Positions 30,208 to 41,328 are shown, counted from the stretch's first letter. The stretch: DNA of 64,000 nucleotides from DP-19 sp036496285 (GCA_036496285.1 DASXLI010000056.1:1-64000); one strand, 5' to 3'. Numbers and translations are program-made. Notes: generated by a model from the sequence alone, not told the origin.

Positions 30208-31392
30208 CTAGGTGCGCTCCAGAGGTACGCTAACCCGGATCTCGGTGCCCGATCCAGCGCGGCTGCGGACGTCGAGCCGGCTGCCGCACGCCTCGGCGCG
30301 CTCGCGCATGTAGACGAGACCGAGGTGGCCACGCGGCACGCTCGCGGGATCGAAGCCGCGCCCGTCGTCGCGCACCGTGAGGACGAGCGCGTCGGGCGCC
30401 GCGGCGAACGCGACGCGCACCTCGGTCGCGCCCGCGTGCTTCAGCGCGTTCAGTAGCGCCTCCTGCAGGACGCGAAAGAGCATGACGCGCACGGCCGGCG
30501 GGCGCGGATCCGGCGCGTCGACGGCGAGCGTCACGCGCGGGGCCCCCTCGCTGCCGGCGAGGCCGGCGACGTGCTCGCGCAGCGCCTCGACGAAGCCGAA
30601 GTCGTCGAGCACGACGGGGCGAAGCGCGTTCGTGATCGCGCGCAGCTCGTCGGCGCAGGCGCGTATCGCGTCGGCGAGCGGGGCGAGCGCGCGCTCGGCC
30701 TCGGGGTCGTGCGCGGCAGCGGCACGCATGCGCTCGAGCGTGTGGTGCGCGGTGAAGAAGCGGCTGCCGAGGCGGTCGTGGATCTCGCCGGCGACGCGGC
30801 GGCGCTCCTCCTCCTCGGCGTGGATGAGGCGCCACAGCGTCTCCTGCCGGCGCCGCGACTCGGCGCGCGCGGCGCGCGAGAGCAGGCCGCCCTCGAGCGC
30901 GACGAAGAAGAGGTAGAACACCGCGAGCGCGAGATCGCCGGCGCCCGCTCGCGAGCCCGGCGCCCATGCGAAGAGCGCGGTGGAGAGGGCCGCGGTGAGC
31001 CCGACCGTCGCGAGCGTCTCGCCCATGCCGAGGCGGATCGAGGTGGCAAGCGTCGTCAGGTAGAAGAACGGGTAGATCGGGCTCGCGAGCCCGCCCGTCA
31101 CGGCGCACGCGATCGCGGTCAGTCCGGGGTCGGCGACGGTCGTCGCGAAAGCGGTCGCGCGGATGGCGCGGCCCGTGCGGTTCAGGACATGCGTCGCGGC
31201 GGTGTAGGCGAGACCGAGCGCATAGACGGCCCACACGGCCGCGGGCGCGACGGTGTGCGGCGCGGCGATGAGGATGAAGGGCCAGGACGCCATCGCGAGC
31301 CAGCGCAGCCACACGATGATCGCCTCCGCCCGCCGCAGCTCGTCGAGGCCGTGCGCCGGCACGTCGGGGAAGGGGGTCGCCGCCGTCGCCAC
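30208..31392 (-). CDS. NarX/DegS-type sensor histidine kinase
   Basis: The 394 residues have an N-terminal membrane domain with five to six hydrophobic segments (about 25-170) and little periplasmic loop, then a HisKA_3 dimerisation domain with RRVAGEIHDRLGSRF (His is the phosphosite), and a GHKL ATPase with the N-box EALLNALKHAGA and the G1 motif RDDGRGFD. The start is GTG at 31392; longer in-frame starts would overlap the divergent GST gene and read as random sequence. There is no Shine-Dalgarno sequence, but a promoter ends 6 nt upstream. Membrane-embedded sensing is likely. Confidence 0.85.
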   Translation of the reverse strand: MATAATPFPDVPAHGLDELRRAEAIIVWLRWLAMASWPFILIAAPHTVAPAAVWAVYALGLAYTAATHVLNRTGRAIRATAFATTVADPGLTAIACAVTGGLASPIYPFFYLTTLATSIRLGMGETLATVGLTAALSTALFAWAPGSRAGAGDLALAVFYLFFVALEGGLLSRAARAESRRRQETLWRLIHAEEEERRRVAGEIHDRLGSRFFTAHHTLERMRAAAAHDPEAERALAPLADAIRACADELRAITNALRPVVLDDFGFVEALREHVAGLAGSEGAPRVTLAVDAPDPRPPAVRVMLFRVLQEALLNALKHAGATEVRVAFAAAPDALVLTVRDDGRGFDPASVPRGHLGLVYMRERAEACGSRLDVRSRAGSGTEIRVSVPLERT

Positions 31393-31398
31393 GGGCCG

Positions 31399-31427
31399 TT
31401 CACAGCACGAGCGGCGGCGCGTGTCAC
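31399..31427 (-). promoter_or_regulatory. candidate histidine kinase promoter
   Basis: GTGACA (31422-31427), a 17-bp spacer, TGTGAA (31399-31404), then 6 nt to the GTG start. This geometry predicts a leaderless mRNA. It is divergent from the GST promoter 27 bp away. Confidence 0.45.
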
Positions 31428-31453
31428 GCGGGTCGCGCACGCGCGCGCGCCGG

Positions 31454-31482
31454 TTGACCGGCTCCGGCGGAAAGGGAACGTT
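31454..31482 (+). promoter_or_regulatory. candidate GST promoter
   Basis: TTGACC (31454-31459), a 17-bp spacer, AACGTT (31477-31482), then 6 nt to the ATG at 31489. The -10 is weak, but the geometry matches other start-proximal promoters here. Confidence 0.35.
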
Positions 31483-31488
31483 GGCGCA

Positions 31489-32148
31489 ATGTCCTTGCAG
31501 CTCTACGCCCATCCCTTCTCCTCGTACTGCCAGAAGGTGCTGATCGCGCTCTACGAGAACGCCCTTCCGTTCGAGCTCCGCCTCCTCGCGCCCGACCAGG
31601 CCGAGGTGACGGCCGAGTTCGAGCGGCTCTGGCCGTTGAAGCGCATGCCGGTGCTCGTCGACGGCGGCCGGACCGTCGTCGAGGCGACGATCATCGTCGA
31701 GCATCTCGATCTCCATCATCCGGGACCGGTGCGGCTCGTGCCCGAGGACCGGCGCGCCGCGCTCGACGTGCGCCTGATGGACCGCTTCTTCGACAACTAC
31801 GTGATGACGCCGATGCAGAAGATCGTCGGTGACGTCCTGCGCCCGCCCGACGTGCGCGATCCGCGCGGCGTCGCCGACGCGCGGGCGCTCCTCGACACCG
31901 CCTACCGTTGGCTCGACGCGACACTCGCGGAGCGCGTCTGGGCGGCGAGCGGCGCCTTCGGCCTCGCCGACTGCGCCGCCGCGCCCGCCCTCTTCTACGC
32001 CGACTGGGCGCACCCGATCGACAAGGCGCTCTGGCGCGTGCGCGCCTATCGCGCGCGTCTTCTCGCGCGGCCGTCCTTCGCGCGTGCGGTGGACGAGGCG
32101 CGTCCCTACCGGCAGTTCTTCCCGCTCGGCGCGCCCGACCGCGACTGA
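31489..32148 (+). CDS. glutathione S-transferase family protein
   Basis: The 219 residues show an N-terminal thioredoxin-like GST domain (LYAHPFSSYCQKVLIAL with Ser/Cys at the active position, the cis-Pro segment KRMPVLVDG and the glutathione-binding VEATIIVEHL), then a helical C-terminal domain ending near 205. It conjugates or reduces electrophiles in the cytoplasm. It is transcribed divergently from the two-component pair. Confidence 0.87.
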   Translation: MSLQLYAHPFSSYCQKVLIALYENALPFELRLLAPDQAEVTAEFERLWPLKRMPVLVDGGRTVVEATIIVEHLDLHHPGPVRLVPEDRRAALDVRLMDRFFDNYVMTPMQKIVGDVLRPPDVRDPRGVADARALLDTAYRWLDATLAERVWAASGAFGLADCAAAPALFYADWAHPIDKALWRVRAYRARLLARPSFARAVDEARPYRQFFPLGAPDRD

Positions 32149-32160
32149 CGGCGCGCCCGG

Positions 32161-35100
32161 CTACTTGCAGCGCAGCGTCGTCGCGGACGTGTTGAGCGCG
32201 CACGCCGGCGTCGTCGGCGGCGGGCCGGTGAGCGCGCGTTCGCCGCATTGGCCGGCGGCATTGAGGATGAACGCGGCCGTGAGCGGGAGCTGCGCCGGCG
32301 CGACGGCGACGGTCAGATTCTTCCCCTTCACGTTCACCTTGTAGAGGCCAGGGATCTTCGAGCTGCCCTTCACCTTGGCGCTCGTGATGCCGTTCAGGCC
32401 GAGCTTGTTGCGGAAGCCCCAGCCGAGCGTGCCGAGCGCCTTCCAGCCGGCGCCGCCGGGGATCGCCCGGTCGAGGACGATCGTGCTGTTCGTGCCGGTG
32501 ACGAGCAGGCGGAAGCCGTTCGTCGCGGCGTTCACGGTGGGGCTCACCGGGACGGTGAGCGAGGCGTCGAAGCTCAGATTCTCGTCGCCCGCGGTGCCGC
32601 CGAGCTTGCCGAACTTCAGGTGCGGCTTCACCAGCGTGATCGCGGTCGGGTTGGTGCATGGGTCGCAGGCGTCGCCCGGGCCGTCACCGTCGGCGTCGAG
32701 CTGGCTCGGGTCGGCGACGGTCGGGCAGTCGTCGAGCGCGTTCGCGACGCCGTCGCCGTCCGTGTCGCTGCCGGACGGGAAGGAGCTCGCATCGGCCGGA
32801 TCGGTGCCGGCGTCGATCTCGTCGCCGTCGTAGGCGCCGTCGGAGTCGCGGTCGATGCCGATGCGCGTCTCGGTGCCGGTCGGCACGACGGTGAAGGTGA
32901 CCTCGTTGCCGGCCGCGGCGCCGGTGCGGAGCGCGTCGGGGGTGGTGACCTCCGCGGCGCGGTCGGACTGGAAGCCGTTGCCCGCGACGTAGGCGTACCC
33001 GCGCACGGCGCCGCCGACGACGCCCTTCGCGACCAGGCCGACGACGCCGGTATCGGCGAGCGCCGTCATCGCGGCGATCTGGTCGATCACCGCCTGCTGC
33101 GTCTTGTTCGAGCCGTCGACCGTGAGCTGCACGCCGACGGCCGGATATGTGTCGGTCGGGAACGCCATCAGGAACGCCTCGATGTCATGGCGCTCGGCGT
33201 CGCCCGGTGCGCCGGCGGGGAAGGTGAAGAGCGGACGCTGCAGGAAGGTGAAGATCGTGTCGGCGCTGCCGTCGTGGCCGAAGCCGAAGCCGCGGTTGTT
33301 GGTCAGCGACGTGAAGGAGAGGCCGACCTTCTTGTAGAGGTTGCGGAGCTGCGGGACGTTGAAGCTCTGCGATTCGCCGAGCACGTTGCCGGAGACGATC
33401 GTTGCCGCGCCGCCGCTCGGGCCGGAATGGCAGTCGACGCACTTGGCGACGCCGCCTGCGCGGACCGCCGTCTCGAAGAGCGTCTTGCCGTTCTGCGGGT
33501 TGCCGGAGAGCCCGGGGATCGACGCCGGCAGGCCATCCGTGAACGTGCGGTGCGGGTTCGGCGGGAAGCGGATCGTCGCGATGAAGTCCTCGAGCTGTTG
33601 CATCTGCGGCGGGCTCGGCGGCGCGGCCGCGCCGAGCAGGCCGGTGAAGCCGACGTGGAACGCCGCCATGTCCGGGCGGTCGCCACGCCAATGCAGCGGC
33701 TCGGTGCCGACGCTGCCGATCAGCGTCTGCGTCATCATCGGGCCCTTCATCGGGTGCCAGTCGCCGCAGGTGCCGCTGAACGGGATGTTCTGGTTGCAGG
33801 TCTCGTCGAAGGTCTGCATCGCGTCAGTCGGATTGCCGAGATCCCATGACTCGGTGTCCATGGTGGCGTCGACGTGGCAGAGGGCGCACGACGCGTTGCC
33901 GAGGCCCGACGTCAGATGCGAGTCGTAGAGGAACGGGCGGCCGGTCTTGATGACGGCCGGAGTCGGATCGAAGAAAGCTACCTGGCCGACCTCCGTGTCG
34001 CTCGTCGTGTCGATCGACGAGACGGTGCCGTCGAAGCGGTTCAGGCAGTAGACGCGGCTGCGCGCCGTATCGAGCGCGAGCCCCGTCGGCCCGTGGCCGA
34101 CGTCGATGGTTGCCTGACGCGCGCCGTTGAGGTTGATGCGTACGATCGAGTTCGAGCCCATGCCGCTCACGTACGCCGAGCTGCCGTCCGCCTTCCACAC
34201 GATGCCGCGCGGATCGCTCATCGACAGGTGCTGCTCCGTCGGCGTGGCGCTCGTCTTGTAGATGGGGTTCGGCGGGTTGGCGAAGAGATGCTGGTTCAGG
34301 TCGACGACGCCGGGGACGGCCGCCATGTTGGCGGGGTCGAAGATCGCCATGCGGTTGCGGGCGAACTGGAAGATGACCGACGAGTCGAAGCGCTTCTCGT
34401 TCGGTCCGTACGTGCCGACGACGGTCACCTTGCCGGAGCTCGGCTGCACGGCGAGCGCCATGTCGATGTTGAGCAGGTTCTTGGCGTAGCCGGTCACGCT
34501 GAGGTCGCTCACCTGGATCACGGCGACGTCGTTCTCGTTCAGGTTCCACGTGACCTTCGAGTCCCAAACGGTGTTCTGGTCATCCTTCCAGTTGGAGCCT
34601 TCCTTGTTGATGATGAGCGACGTCGTCGGCGGCGGCGGAAGGCCGGCGCCGAGCGGCGGCTGGAAGGGGGGCGGATTCTGCCCGCCGTAGGGCCCGCTCG
34701 GGTCGGAGACGATCGCCTCCGGGAGGATCATCGAGCGGTTGCCCGACTCGAAGATCGCGACGTAGACGCGCGTACCGTCGGTCGCGAGCGAGCGCGGGCT
34801 GTTGCCCTGGATCGGGACGACCGTGGGCGCGGCGGTGCGGTTCGCCGGGTCGTAGACGTTCACCTGGTTCAGCTCGGAGACGGTGACGAACGCGCGCTGC
34901 GGCGCGCCCGCGAAGATCACGTCCTCGGGCTCGTCGCCCGGGAAGAGGGTTGCGACGACGTTCCGGGCCGCGAGGTCGACGATGCTCACGCTGTCGGACA
35001 TGCGGTTCACGACCCAGACCTCGCCGTTCGTCCGCGCCCGCACCGAGACCGGATCGAGGCCGACCGGCACCGACGCGGTCCAGACGGGGAGGGGCCCGCC

Positions 35101-35292
35101 GAGCGTGAAGATCTCGAGCCGGTCGTCCGCGGTGTTGGCGACGAGGAGCGTCGTTCCGTCCGGCGTGATGTCGACCGGATGCACCGGCGGCGACTCCCAG
35201 TTCGCGAAACTACCCTGGGCGCGGGTCGGCGACGGGGACAGCGGAATGGCGCCGATGACGAGCGCAGCGACGAGCGCGACGAGCGGCCTCAT
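32161..35292 (-). CDS. secreted YVTN beta-propeller / dihaem cytochrome with TSP3 repeat
   Basis: The 1,043 residues start with a signal peptide (ends near PTRAQG). Residues 35-450 carry repeated beta-propeller blades (for example TLLVANTADDRLEIF and EVWVVNRMSDSVSIVDL). A MauG/cytochrome c peroxidase-like part has CxxCH haem sites at Cys469-His473 and Cys618-His622. A calcium-binding thrombospondin type-3 segment (DTDGDGVANALDDCP) lies near 845-880, and a C-terminal beta domain (about 890-1043) ends in a Cys-rich tail. It is probably a periplasmic or surface redox protein. GGGAG precedes the ATG. It is convergent with GST (12 bp apart) and divergent from lon. Confidence 0.82.
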   Translation of the reverse strand: MRPLVALVAALVIGAIPLSPSPTRAQGSFANWESPPVHPVDITPDGTTLLVANTADDRLEIFTLGGPLPVWTASVPVGLDPVSVRARTNGEVWVVNRMSDSVSIVDLAARNVVATLFPGDEPEDVIFAGAPQRAFVTVSELNQVNVYDPANRTAAPTVVPIQGNSPRSLATDGTRVYVAIFESGNRSMILPEAIVSDPSGPYGGQNPPPFQPPLGAGLPPPPTTSLIINKEGSNWKDDQNTVWDSKVTWNLNENDVAVIQVSDLSVTGYAKNLLNIDMALAVQPSSGKVTVVGTYGPNEKRFDSSVIFQFARNRMAIFDPANMAAVPGVVDLNQHLFANPPNPIYKTSATPTEQHLSMSDPRGIVWKADGSSAYVSGMGSNSIVRINLNGARQATIDVGHGPTGLALDTARSRVYCLNRFDGTVSSIDTTSDTEVGQVAFFDPTPAVIKTGRPFLYDSHLTSGLGNASCALCHVDATMDTESWDLGNPTDAMQTFDETCNQNIPFSGTCGDWHPMKGPMMTQTLIGSVGTEPLHWRGDRPDMAAFHVGFTGLLGAAAPPSPPQMQQLEDFIATIRFPPNPHRTFTDGLPASIPGLSGNPQNGKTLFETAVRAGGVAKCVDCHSGPSGGAATIVSGNVLGESQSFNVPQLRNLYKKVGLSFTSLTNNRGFGFGHDGSADTIFTFLQRPLFTFPAGAPGDAERHDIEAFLMAFPTDTYPAVGVQLTVDGSNKTQQAVIDQIAAMTALADTGVVGLVAKGVVGGAVRGYAYVAGNGFQSDRAAEVTTPDALRTGAAAGNEVTFTVVPTGTETRIGIDRDSDGAYDGDEIDAGTDPADASSFPSGSDTDGDGVANALDDCPTVADPSQLDADGDGPGDACDPCTNPTAITLVKPHLKFGKLGGTAGDENLSFDASLTVPVSPTVNAATNGFRLLVTGTNSTIVLDRAIPGGAGWKALGTLGWGFRNKLGLNGITSAKVKGSSKIPGLYKVNVKGKNLTVAVAPAQLPLTAAFILNAAGQCGERALTGPPPTTPACALNTSATTLRCK

Positions 35293-35474
35293 GGAGTCTC
35301 CCGGGGTAGGTGCGCAGGGCTAGGTGCGCAATCGCGCAAACCGACCGTGGGGGCGATTCTCCCGTCGCGCTCGGCTCGGAGTCAATTCGGATAGCGCGTT
35401 CCGGGCCGGCTTCCGCTATCGGCAAACCGGCCTTCGCATGACGAGACGCACGGCGTCGGCGGCCGGCGAACCCA

Positions 35475-35500
35475 GACTTGTACGGTCGCGTTGACAAGTC
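35475..35500. promoter_or_regulatory. 7-bp inverted repeat across lon -35 region
   Basis: GACTTGT (35475-35481) and ACAAGTC (35494-35500) are perfectly inverted with a 12-bp centre and cover the -35 hexamer of the lon promoter. It does not match CIRCE or HAIR heat-shock operators. It is a candidate binding site for an unknown dimeric regulator. Confidence 0.45.
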
Positions 35501-35518
35501 GCAGGCCGTGCTTAGCTT
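35491..35518 (+). promoter_or_regulatory. candidate lon promoter
   Basis: TTGACA (35491-35496), a 16-bp spacer, TAGCTT (35513-35518), then 8 nt to the lon ATG, which has no Shine-Dalgarno sequence. A leaderless transcript is predicted. Confidence 0.6.
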
Positions 35519-35526
35519 CCATCACC

Positions 35527-37809
<2,283 letters not shown>

Positions 37810-37819
37810 TCGTTTGACG

Positions 37820-37856
37820 ACGGTCCGGGGCGTTCACACGACTCGCCCCGGACCGT
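37820..37856 (+). terminator. lon terminator hairpin
   Basis: A perfect 13-bp stem, ACGGTCCGGGGCG (37820-37832) with CGCCCCGGACCGT (37844-37856), and an 11-nt loop, starting 11 bp after the lon stop. Only a short pyrimidine run (acctTccTT) follows, so termination may be partial. Confidence 0.65.
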
Positions 37857-37861
37857 ACCTT
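37833..37861 (+). promoter_or_regulatory. candidate promoter inside lon terminator
   Basis: TTCACA (37833-37838) occupies the terminator loop. After 17 bp, TACCTT (37856-37861) begins at the end of the 3' stem. The ATG of the next gene follows after 7 nt. Confidence 0.4.
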
Positions 37862-37868
37862 CCTTCGC

Positions 37869-38333
37869 ATGACCAGGATCTCCGCCCGCTCGACGTTCTT
37901 CCTGAAGCGCGTATTCCCCGTGCTCTGGTTCGGCGTCCTCGGGGTTGTCTCGGCGGCGATGCTCGCGGGCATTGCCGCGGGCAGCGTTCCAAGGGTCACT
38001 GTGGCGCCTCCGGTGCTCATGGCTCTTCTCGGCTTCTTCCTGATACGGAAGCTGGTGTGGGATCTCGCCGACGAGGTCTACGACTGTGGCGACACGCTCC
38101 TGGTGCGTAACGGCGGTGTAGAGGACCTCATCCCGCTCGCCAACGTCATGAACGTCAGCGTGACGACGCTCACCAATCCGCCGCGGGTCGAGCTCCGGCT
38201 CGCCGTGCCGAGCAAGCTCGGCAGCGAGGTGACCTTCTCCCCGGTCGTCGGCATGCGGCTCAATCCGTTCAAGAAGATCCCCCTCGTCGAGGACCTGATC
38301 GTCCGGGTCGATCGCGCGCGGCGCGCGCGCTGA
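37869..38333 (+). CDS. small two-TM membrane protein of unknown function
   Basis: The 154 residues have two N-terminal transmembrane segments (about 15-37 and 46-62), then a cytoplasmic-type domain of about 85 residues (DTLLVRNGGVEDLIPLANV, RVELRLAVPSKLGSEVTFSP) that resembles a small PH-like beta domain. The family is not recognised with certainty. It sits directly after lon with a hairpin between, and seems to have its own promoter. Confidence 0.65.
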   Translation: MTRISARSTFFLKRVFPVLWFGVLGVVSAAMLAGIAAGSVPRVTVAPPVLMALLGFFLIRKLVWDLADEVYDCGDTLLVRNGGVEDLIPLANVMNVSVTTLTNPPRVELRLAVPSKLGSEVTFSPVVGMRLNPFKKIPLVEDLIVRVDRARRAR

Positions 38334-38341
38334 CGGCCGAA

Positions 38342-38361
38342 CGATGTGACACGAAACATCG
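38342..38361. other. short inverted repeat in 162-bp intergenic region
   Basis: CGATGT and ACATCG with an 8-nt loop lie just after the small membrane protein gene. A second imperfect repeat (CCGGT..ACCGG) follows near 38380-38400. No U-tract is present. Nothing else is visible between 38334 and 38495. Confidence 0.3.
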
Positions 38362-38495
38362 CCTGCGTCGTCGCATGCCGGTCCTTCGCGAGCACCGGAC
38401 ATGCCGGCTCAGGAGTCGTGTTGCGGATGGTCCCGCGCGCGCCCCGCAGGCAAGATCTCCGATAGAGCGGCTCGAGACGCGCGCGGAGGTGTTGC

Positions 38496-39200
38496 ATGGA
38501 CACGCTCTATACGAGCGGCAGGTATCTGGAGACGACGCGGACCTGGCATGCCGAGGACTCGCCGTGGAAGGCGAGGCAAATCCTCGAGCTCGTCGGCGGT
38601 CATCGTCTCGATCCGAGGACGATCGCCGAGATAGGTTGCGGCGCCGGCGCGATTCTCGATGAGTTGTCCCACAAGGACTATTTCAGCCGCGCACGCTTCG
38701 CGGGCTACGACATTTCTCAGGACGCGATCGAGCTCGCGAGGCAGCGAACGAGTGGGAACCTCAGGTTCGTCCACGGGGATCTGCTGTCCGAGACGAACGC
38801 GGACCACTTCGATCTTCTTCTCGTGATCGACGTATTCGAGCACGTCGCCGACTACCTCGGTTTCCTGGAGCGATGTCGGCGCAAGGCGAAGTACAAGATC
38901 TTCCATGTACCTCTCGACATCCACGTATCGTCGGTGTTGAGGAACGCATTCATACGTGGCCGCTACACGGTCGGGCATCTACACTATTTTACGGCCGAGT
39001 CGGCGATCGCCACGTTGAAAGACGCGGGTTACGAGATCGTGGACTACCGCTACACGAACGTGGCGACCGGGCTTTTCAAGCAGCACCCCTCAGTGAAGAA
39101 AGCGATCGCCAACGTTCCGCGATGGCTGCTCTCCACGTGCAGTGTGCCGTTCACGGCGCGGGTATTCGGGGGGTACTCGCTGCTGGTGCTGGCGCAGTGA
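38496..39200 (+). CDS. class I SAM-dependent methyltransferase
   Basis: The 234 residues carry motif I IAEIGCGAGAILDEL, an acidic loop GYDISQDAIELA, and the post-motif segment LLVIDVFEHVADYLGF, the pattern of Methyltransf_11/23 enzymes acting on small molecules or glycan precursors. GGAGG lies 7 nt before the ATG. The base composition is visibly less GC-rich than neighbouring genes, hinting at acquisition. The 3' end overlaps the convergent SRPBCC gene by 50 bp. Confidence 0.8.
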   Translation: MDTLYTSGRYLETTRTWHAEDSPWKARQILELVGGHRLDPRTIAEIGCGAGAILDELSHKDYFSRARFAGYDISQDAIELARQRTSGNLRFVHGDLLSETNADHFDLLLVIDVFEHVADYLGFLERCRRKAKYKIFHVPLDIHVSSVLRNAFIRGRYTVGHLHYFTAESAIATLKDAGYEIVDYRYTNVATGLFKQHPSVKKAIANVPRWLLSTCSVPFTARVFGGYSLLVLAQ

Positions 39201-39675
39201 CCGCTCGTGTCTCCAGGTCGGACTTCAGGATCGACAGACAGAGGTTCATGGCGTCCTTCATGAAGACCTTGACGATGAGCACGGTGAGTGGCGCCGCGAG
39301 CGGATTGGGCAACTCGACGGAGTAGGTCCAGACGATCCGCGTGCCGCCTGCCTCCGGGGAGAAGCGCCAGGTGCCCGTGGCCTTCCTCATCAGCAAGCTG
39401 AGCGGCAGCTTGAATTTCGACATCTCGTAGGCGTAGCCGGTCGGCGGGTCGAACTGGATGTACGTTTCGTCGAGCTCGTTGCCGTCCTTCGTCTTCACTC
39501 TGCGGACGGCGCCGCGCGCGATCGGCCCGCCGCCGACGACCTGCGCGCTGACCACGCCCGGGATGGGGCCCTTGCCCGGGAAGATCCGCGCCAGCGTCTC
39601 CGTGCTCGAGGCACCCTCGAAGGCCGCGGGCGCGTCGCACTCGATGAAGATCGTCACGGCCGTGTCTACGTTCAT
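39151..39675 (-). CDS. SRPBCC family protein
   Basis: The 174 residues have the START/Bet v1-like pattern: an N-terminal IFIECDAPAAFEGAS, a central TYIQFDPPTGYAYEMSKF, TWRFSPEAGGTRIVWTY and a long C-terminal helix. Such proteins bind hydrophobic ligands; the specific ligand is unknown. The C-terminal tail is Pro/Ala-rich and lies within the overlap with the methyltransferase, so the true 3' part may be dispensable. A TAGGGT -10-like box lies 8 nt before the ATG. Confidence 0.75.
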   Translation of the reverse strand: MNVDTAVTIFIECDAPAAFEGASSTETLARIFPGKGPIPGVVSAQVVGGGPIARGAVRRVKTKDGNELDETYIQFDPPTGYAYEMSKFKLPLSLLMRKATGTWRFSPEAGGTRIVWTYSVELPNPLAAPLTVLIVKVFMKDAMNLCLSILKSDLETRAVTAPAPAASTPRIPAP

Positions 39676-39732
39676 GGGCGCACACCCTACGTACGCGAGC
39701 GGCCGGAAGCTAGCTCCGTGCGAGAGGCGCCT

Positions 39733-40134
39733 TCAGGGCCTCGATCGGCACGCGCACTGTCGTTCGATCATGGAGAAGAGCTCATCCATGTCGAGCGGCT
39801 TCTGCAGGTAGTGGGTCACGCCGAGCTCACGTGCGCGCCGGGCAAGATCGTGGATGCCCGACGCCGCAACCACCGGGATGTCTCGGATGGCAGGATCGGC
39901 AAACTGCGCGCGGCGAAACTCGTATCCATCCACGCGCGGCATCATGAGGTCGAGCACGATGATGCACGGCCGGGGATCGCGCCGTGCCAGCGTCAGCGCC
40001 TCGGCACCGTCGATCGCGCAGACGACACGGTATCCATGCGCGGTCAGCAACGCTTGCAGCGCGTCGCGGGTATCCGGGTTGTCCTCGACGAGTAGCACGG
40101 CATGCGCGTGCCCGACGGCCTGACTCGCATTCAT
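39733..40134 (-). CDS. single-domain response regulator (CheY-like receiver)
   Basis: The 133 residues are a lone receiver domain with the acid pair VEDN near residue 17, the phospho-acceptor Asp62 in IIVLDLMMPRVDG and the switch Lys in HYLQKPLDM. No output domain is present, so it signals through a partner. No cognate kinase is adjacent. The 234 bp between it and the nitronate monooxygenase gene show nothing clear. Confidence 0.85.
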   Translation of the reverse strand: MNASQAVGHAHAVLLVEDNPDTRDALQALLTAHGYRVVCAIDGAEALTLARRDPRPCIIVLDLMMPRVDGYEFRRAQFADPAIRDIPVVAASGIHDLARRARELGVTHYLQKPLDMDELFSMIERQCACRSRP

Positions 40135-40368
40135 GGACGAACACGGTATGCGAGGGACGCACCATAGGCACTCCCCACTCGAGAGGAGAGGGGTCGGTGC
40201 GACCTGCTTCGTCCGCGACGCATCGCGCAGCGCATCCGCCCTGGCGCGCTCGCGTCGAGTTGAAGAAGTTTCCGAACGTTTCGCATCGTCCGGTTGCTGG
40301 AGGGGGTTAGAGCAGAGCGCTACAAGTGCCATGATGCCGAAGCCGCATACCCATACACTGAGGCACCA

Positions 40369-41328
40369 TTGAGGACCGACTTCACCGAGCTCGTCGGCGT
40401 GACCGCGCCAATCCAACTGGCGGGCATGCCCGGTGTCGCGACGCCGGATCTCGTGGCGGCGGTGGCGAACGCGGGCGGCCTCGGGATGCTCGGCGCGCCG
40501 ATGCTCGCGCCGGAGGTGCTGGCGGCGACGCTCGCCGAGGTCCGGTCGCGTACGGCCGGCGTGTTCGGCGTCAACTTCCTGATGCCGTTCCTCGACCCGG
40601 CATGCGTGCCGGTCGCGGCGCGGCACTCGCGTGTGGTCGAGTTCTTCTACGGCGAGCCCGACGCGGCGCTGGTCGCCGCGGTGCACGCGGGCGGTGCGCT
40701 CGCGAGCTGGCAGGTCGGGTCGGTCGAGGAAGCGGTCGCGGCCGAGCGCGCGGGCTGCGATCTGGTCGTCGCGCAGGGCACCGAGGCGGGCGGCCACGTG
40801 CGCGGCGCGACGAGCCTCCTGCCGTTGCTCTCGGCGGTCGTCGGCGCGGTGCGCGTGCCGGTCATCGCCGCCGGCGGGATCGCGACCGGGCGCGACCTCG
40901 CGGCGGCGCTGGCGAGCGGCGCGGCGGGTGCGCGCATGGGGACACGCTTCGTCGCGGCGGCCGAGTCCGGCGCCCATCCGGACTACGTGCGCGCCCTCCT
41001 CGCGGCGTCCCCGGCCGACACCTGTCTCACCGAGGCGTTCTCCGACATGTGGCCGAACGCGCCGCACCGCGTGCTGCGCTCGGCCGTCGACGCGGCGCAG
41101 GCGTTGCCCGACGGCGAGATCGGCAGCCTGCAGCTCGGCGGCCGGACCTTGCCGGTGCGCCGTTTCTCGGTCCTCGTGCCGACCACCACGACGACGGGCC
41201 GCGTCGACGCAATGGCGCTCTATGCCGGCGAGTCGGTCGGCGCCGTGACCGCGGTGCGGCCGGCGGCGGACATCGTCGCCGAAATCGTCGCCGGCGCGGA
41301 GCGGTTGCTGCGCGCGGCGGTTTCCTGA
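40369..41328 (+). CDS. nitronate monooxygenase family protein
   Basis: The 319 residues match the FMN-dependent NMO/2-nitropropane dioxygenase TIM barrel: FTELVGVTAPIQLAGM, GVNFLMPF, QGTEAGGHVRG with the conserved His, and the FMN phosphate site IAAGGIATGRDL. It oxidises alkyl nitronates or related anions. The start is TTG at 40369, chosen because GAGG lies 5 nt upstream and the homologous N-terminus begins here (LRTDFTEL). The last 109 bp overlap the convergent YeeE-like gene. Confidence 0.85.
   Translation: MRTDFTELVGVTAPIQLAGMPGVATPDLVAAVANAGGLGMLGAPMLAPEVLAATLAEVRSRTAGVFGVNFLMPFLDPACVPVAARHSRVVEFFYGEPDAALVAAVHAGGALASWQVGSVEEAVAAERAGCDLVVAQGTEAGGHVRGATSLLPLLSAVVGAVRVPVIAAGGIATGRDLAAALASGAAGARMGTRFVAAAESGAHPDYVRALLAASPADTCLTEAFSDMWPNAPHRVLRSAVDAAQALPDGEIGSLQLGGRTLPVRRFSVLVPTTTTTGRVDAMALYAGESVGAVTAVRPAADIVAEIVAGAERLLRAAVS

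Noticed and set aside
32248..33849. 533-residue plus-strand ORF
   Set aside because: It is antisense to the dihaem protein gene, which has a signal peptide, propeller motifs and CxxCH sites.
35491..35526. TTG start extending Lon by 12 residues
   Set aside because: The codon coincides with the -35 hexamer, and the conserved Lon N-terminus begins at the ATG at 35527.
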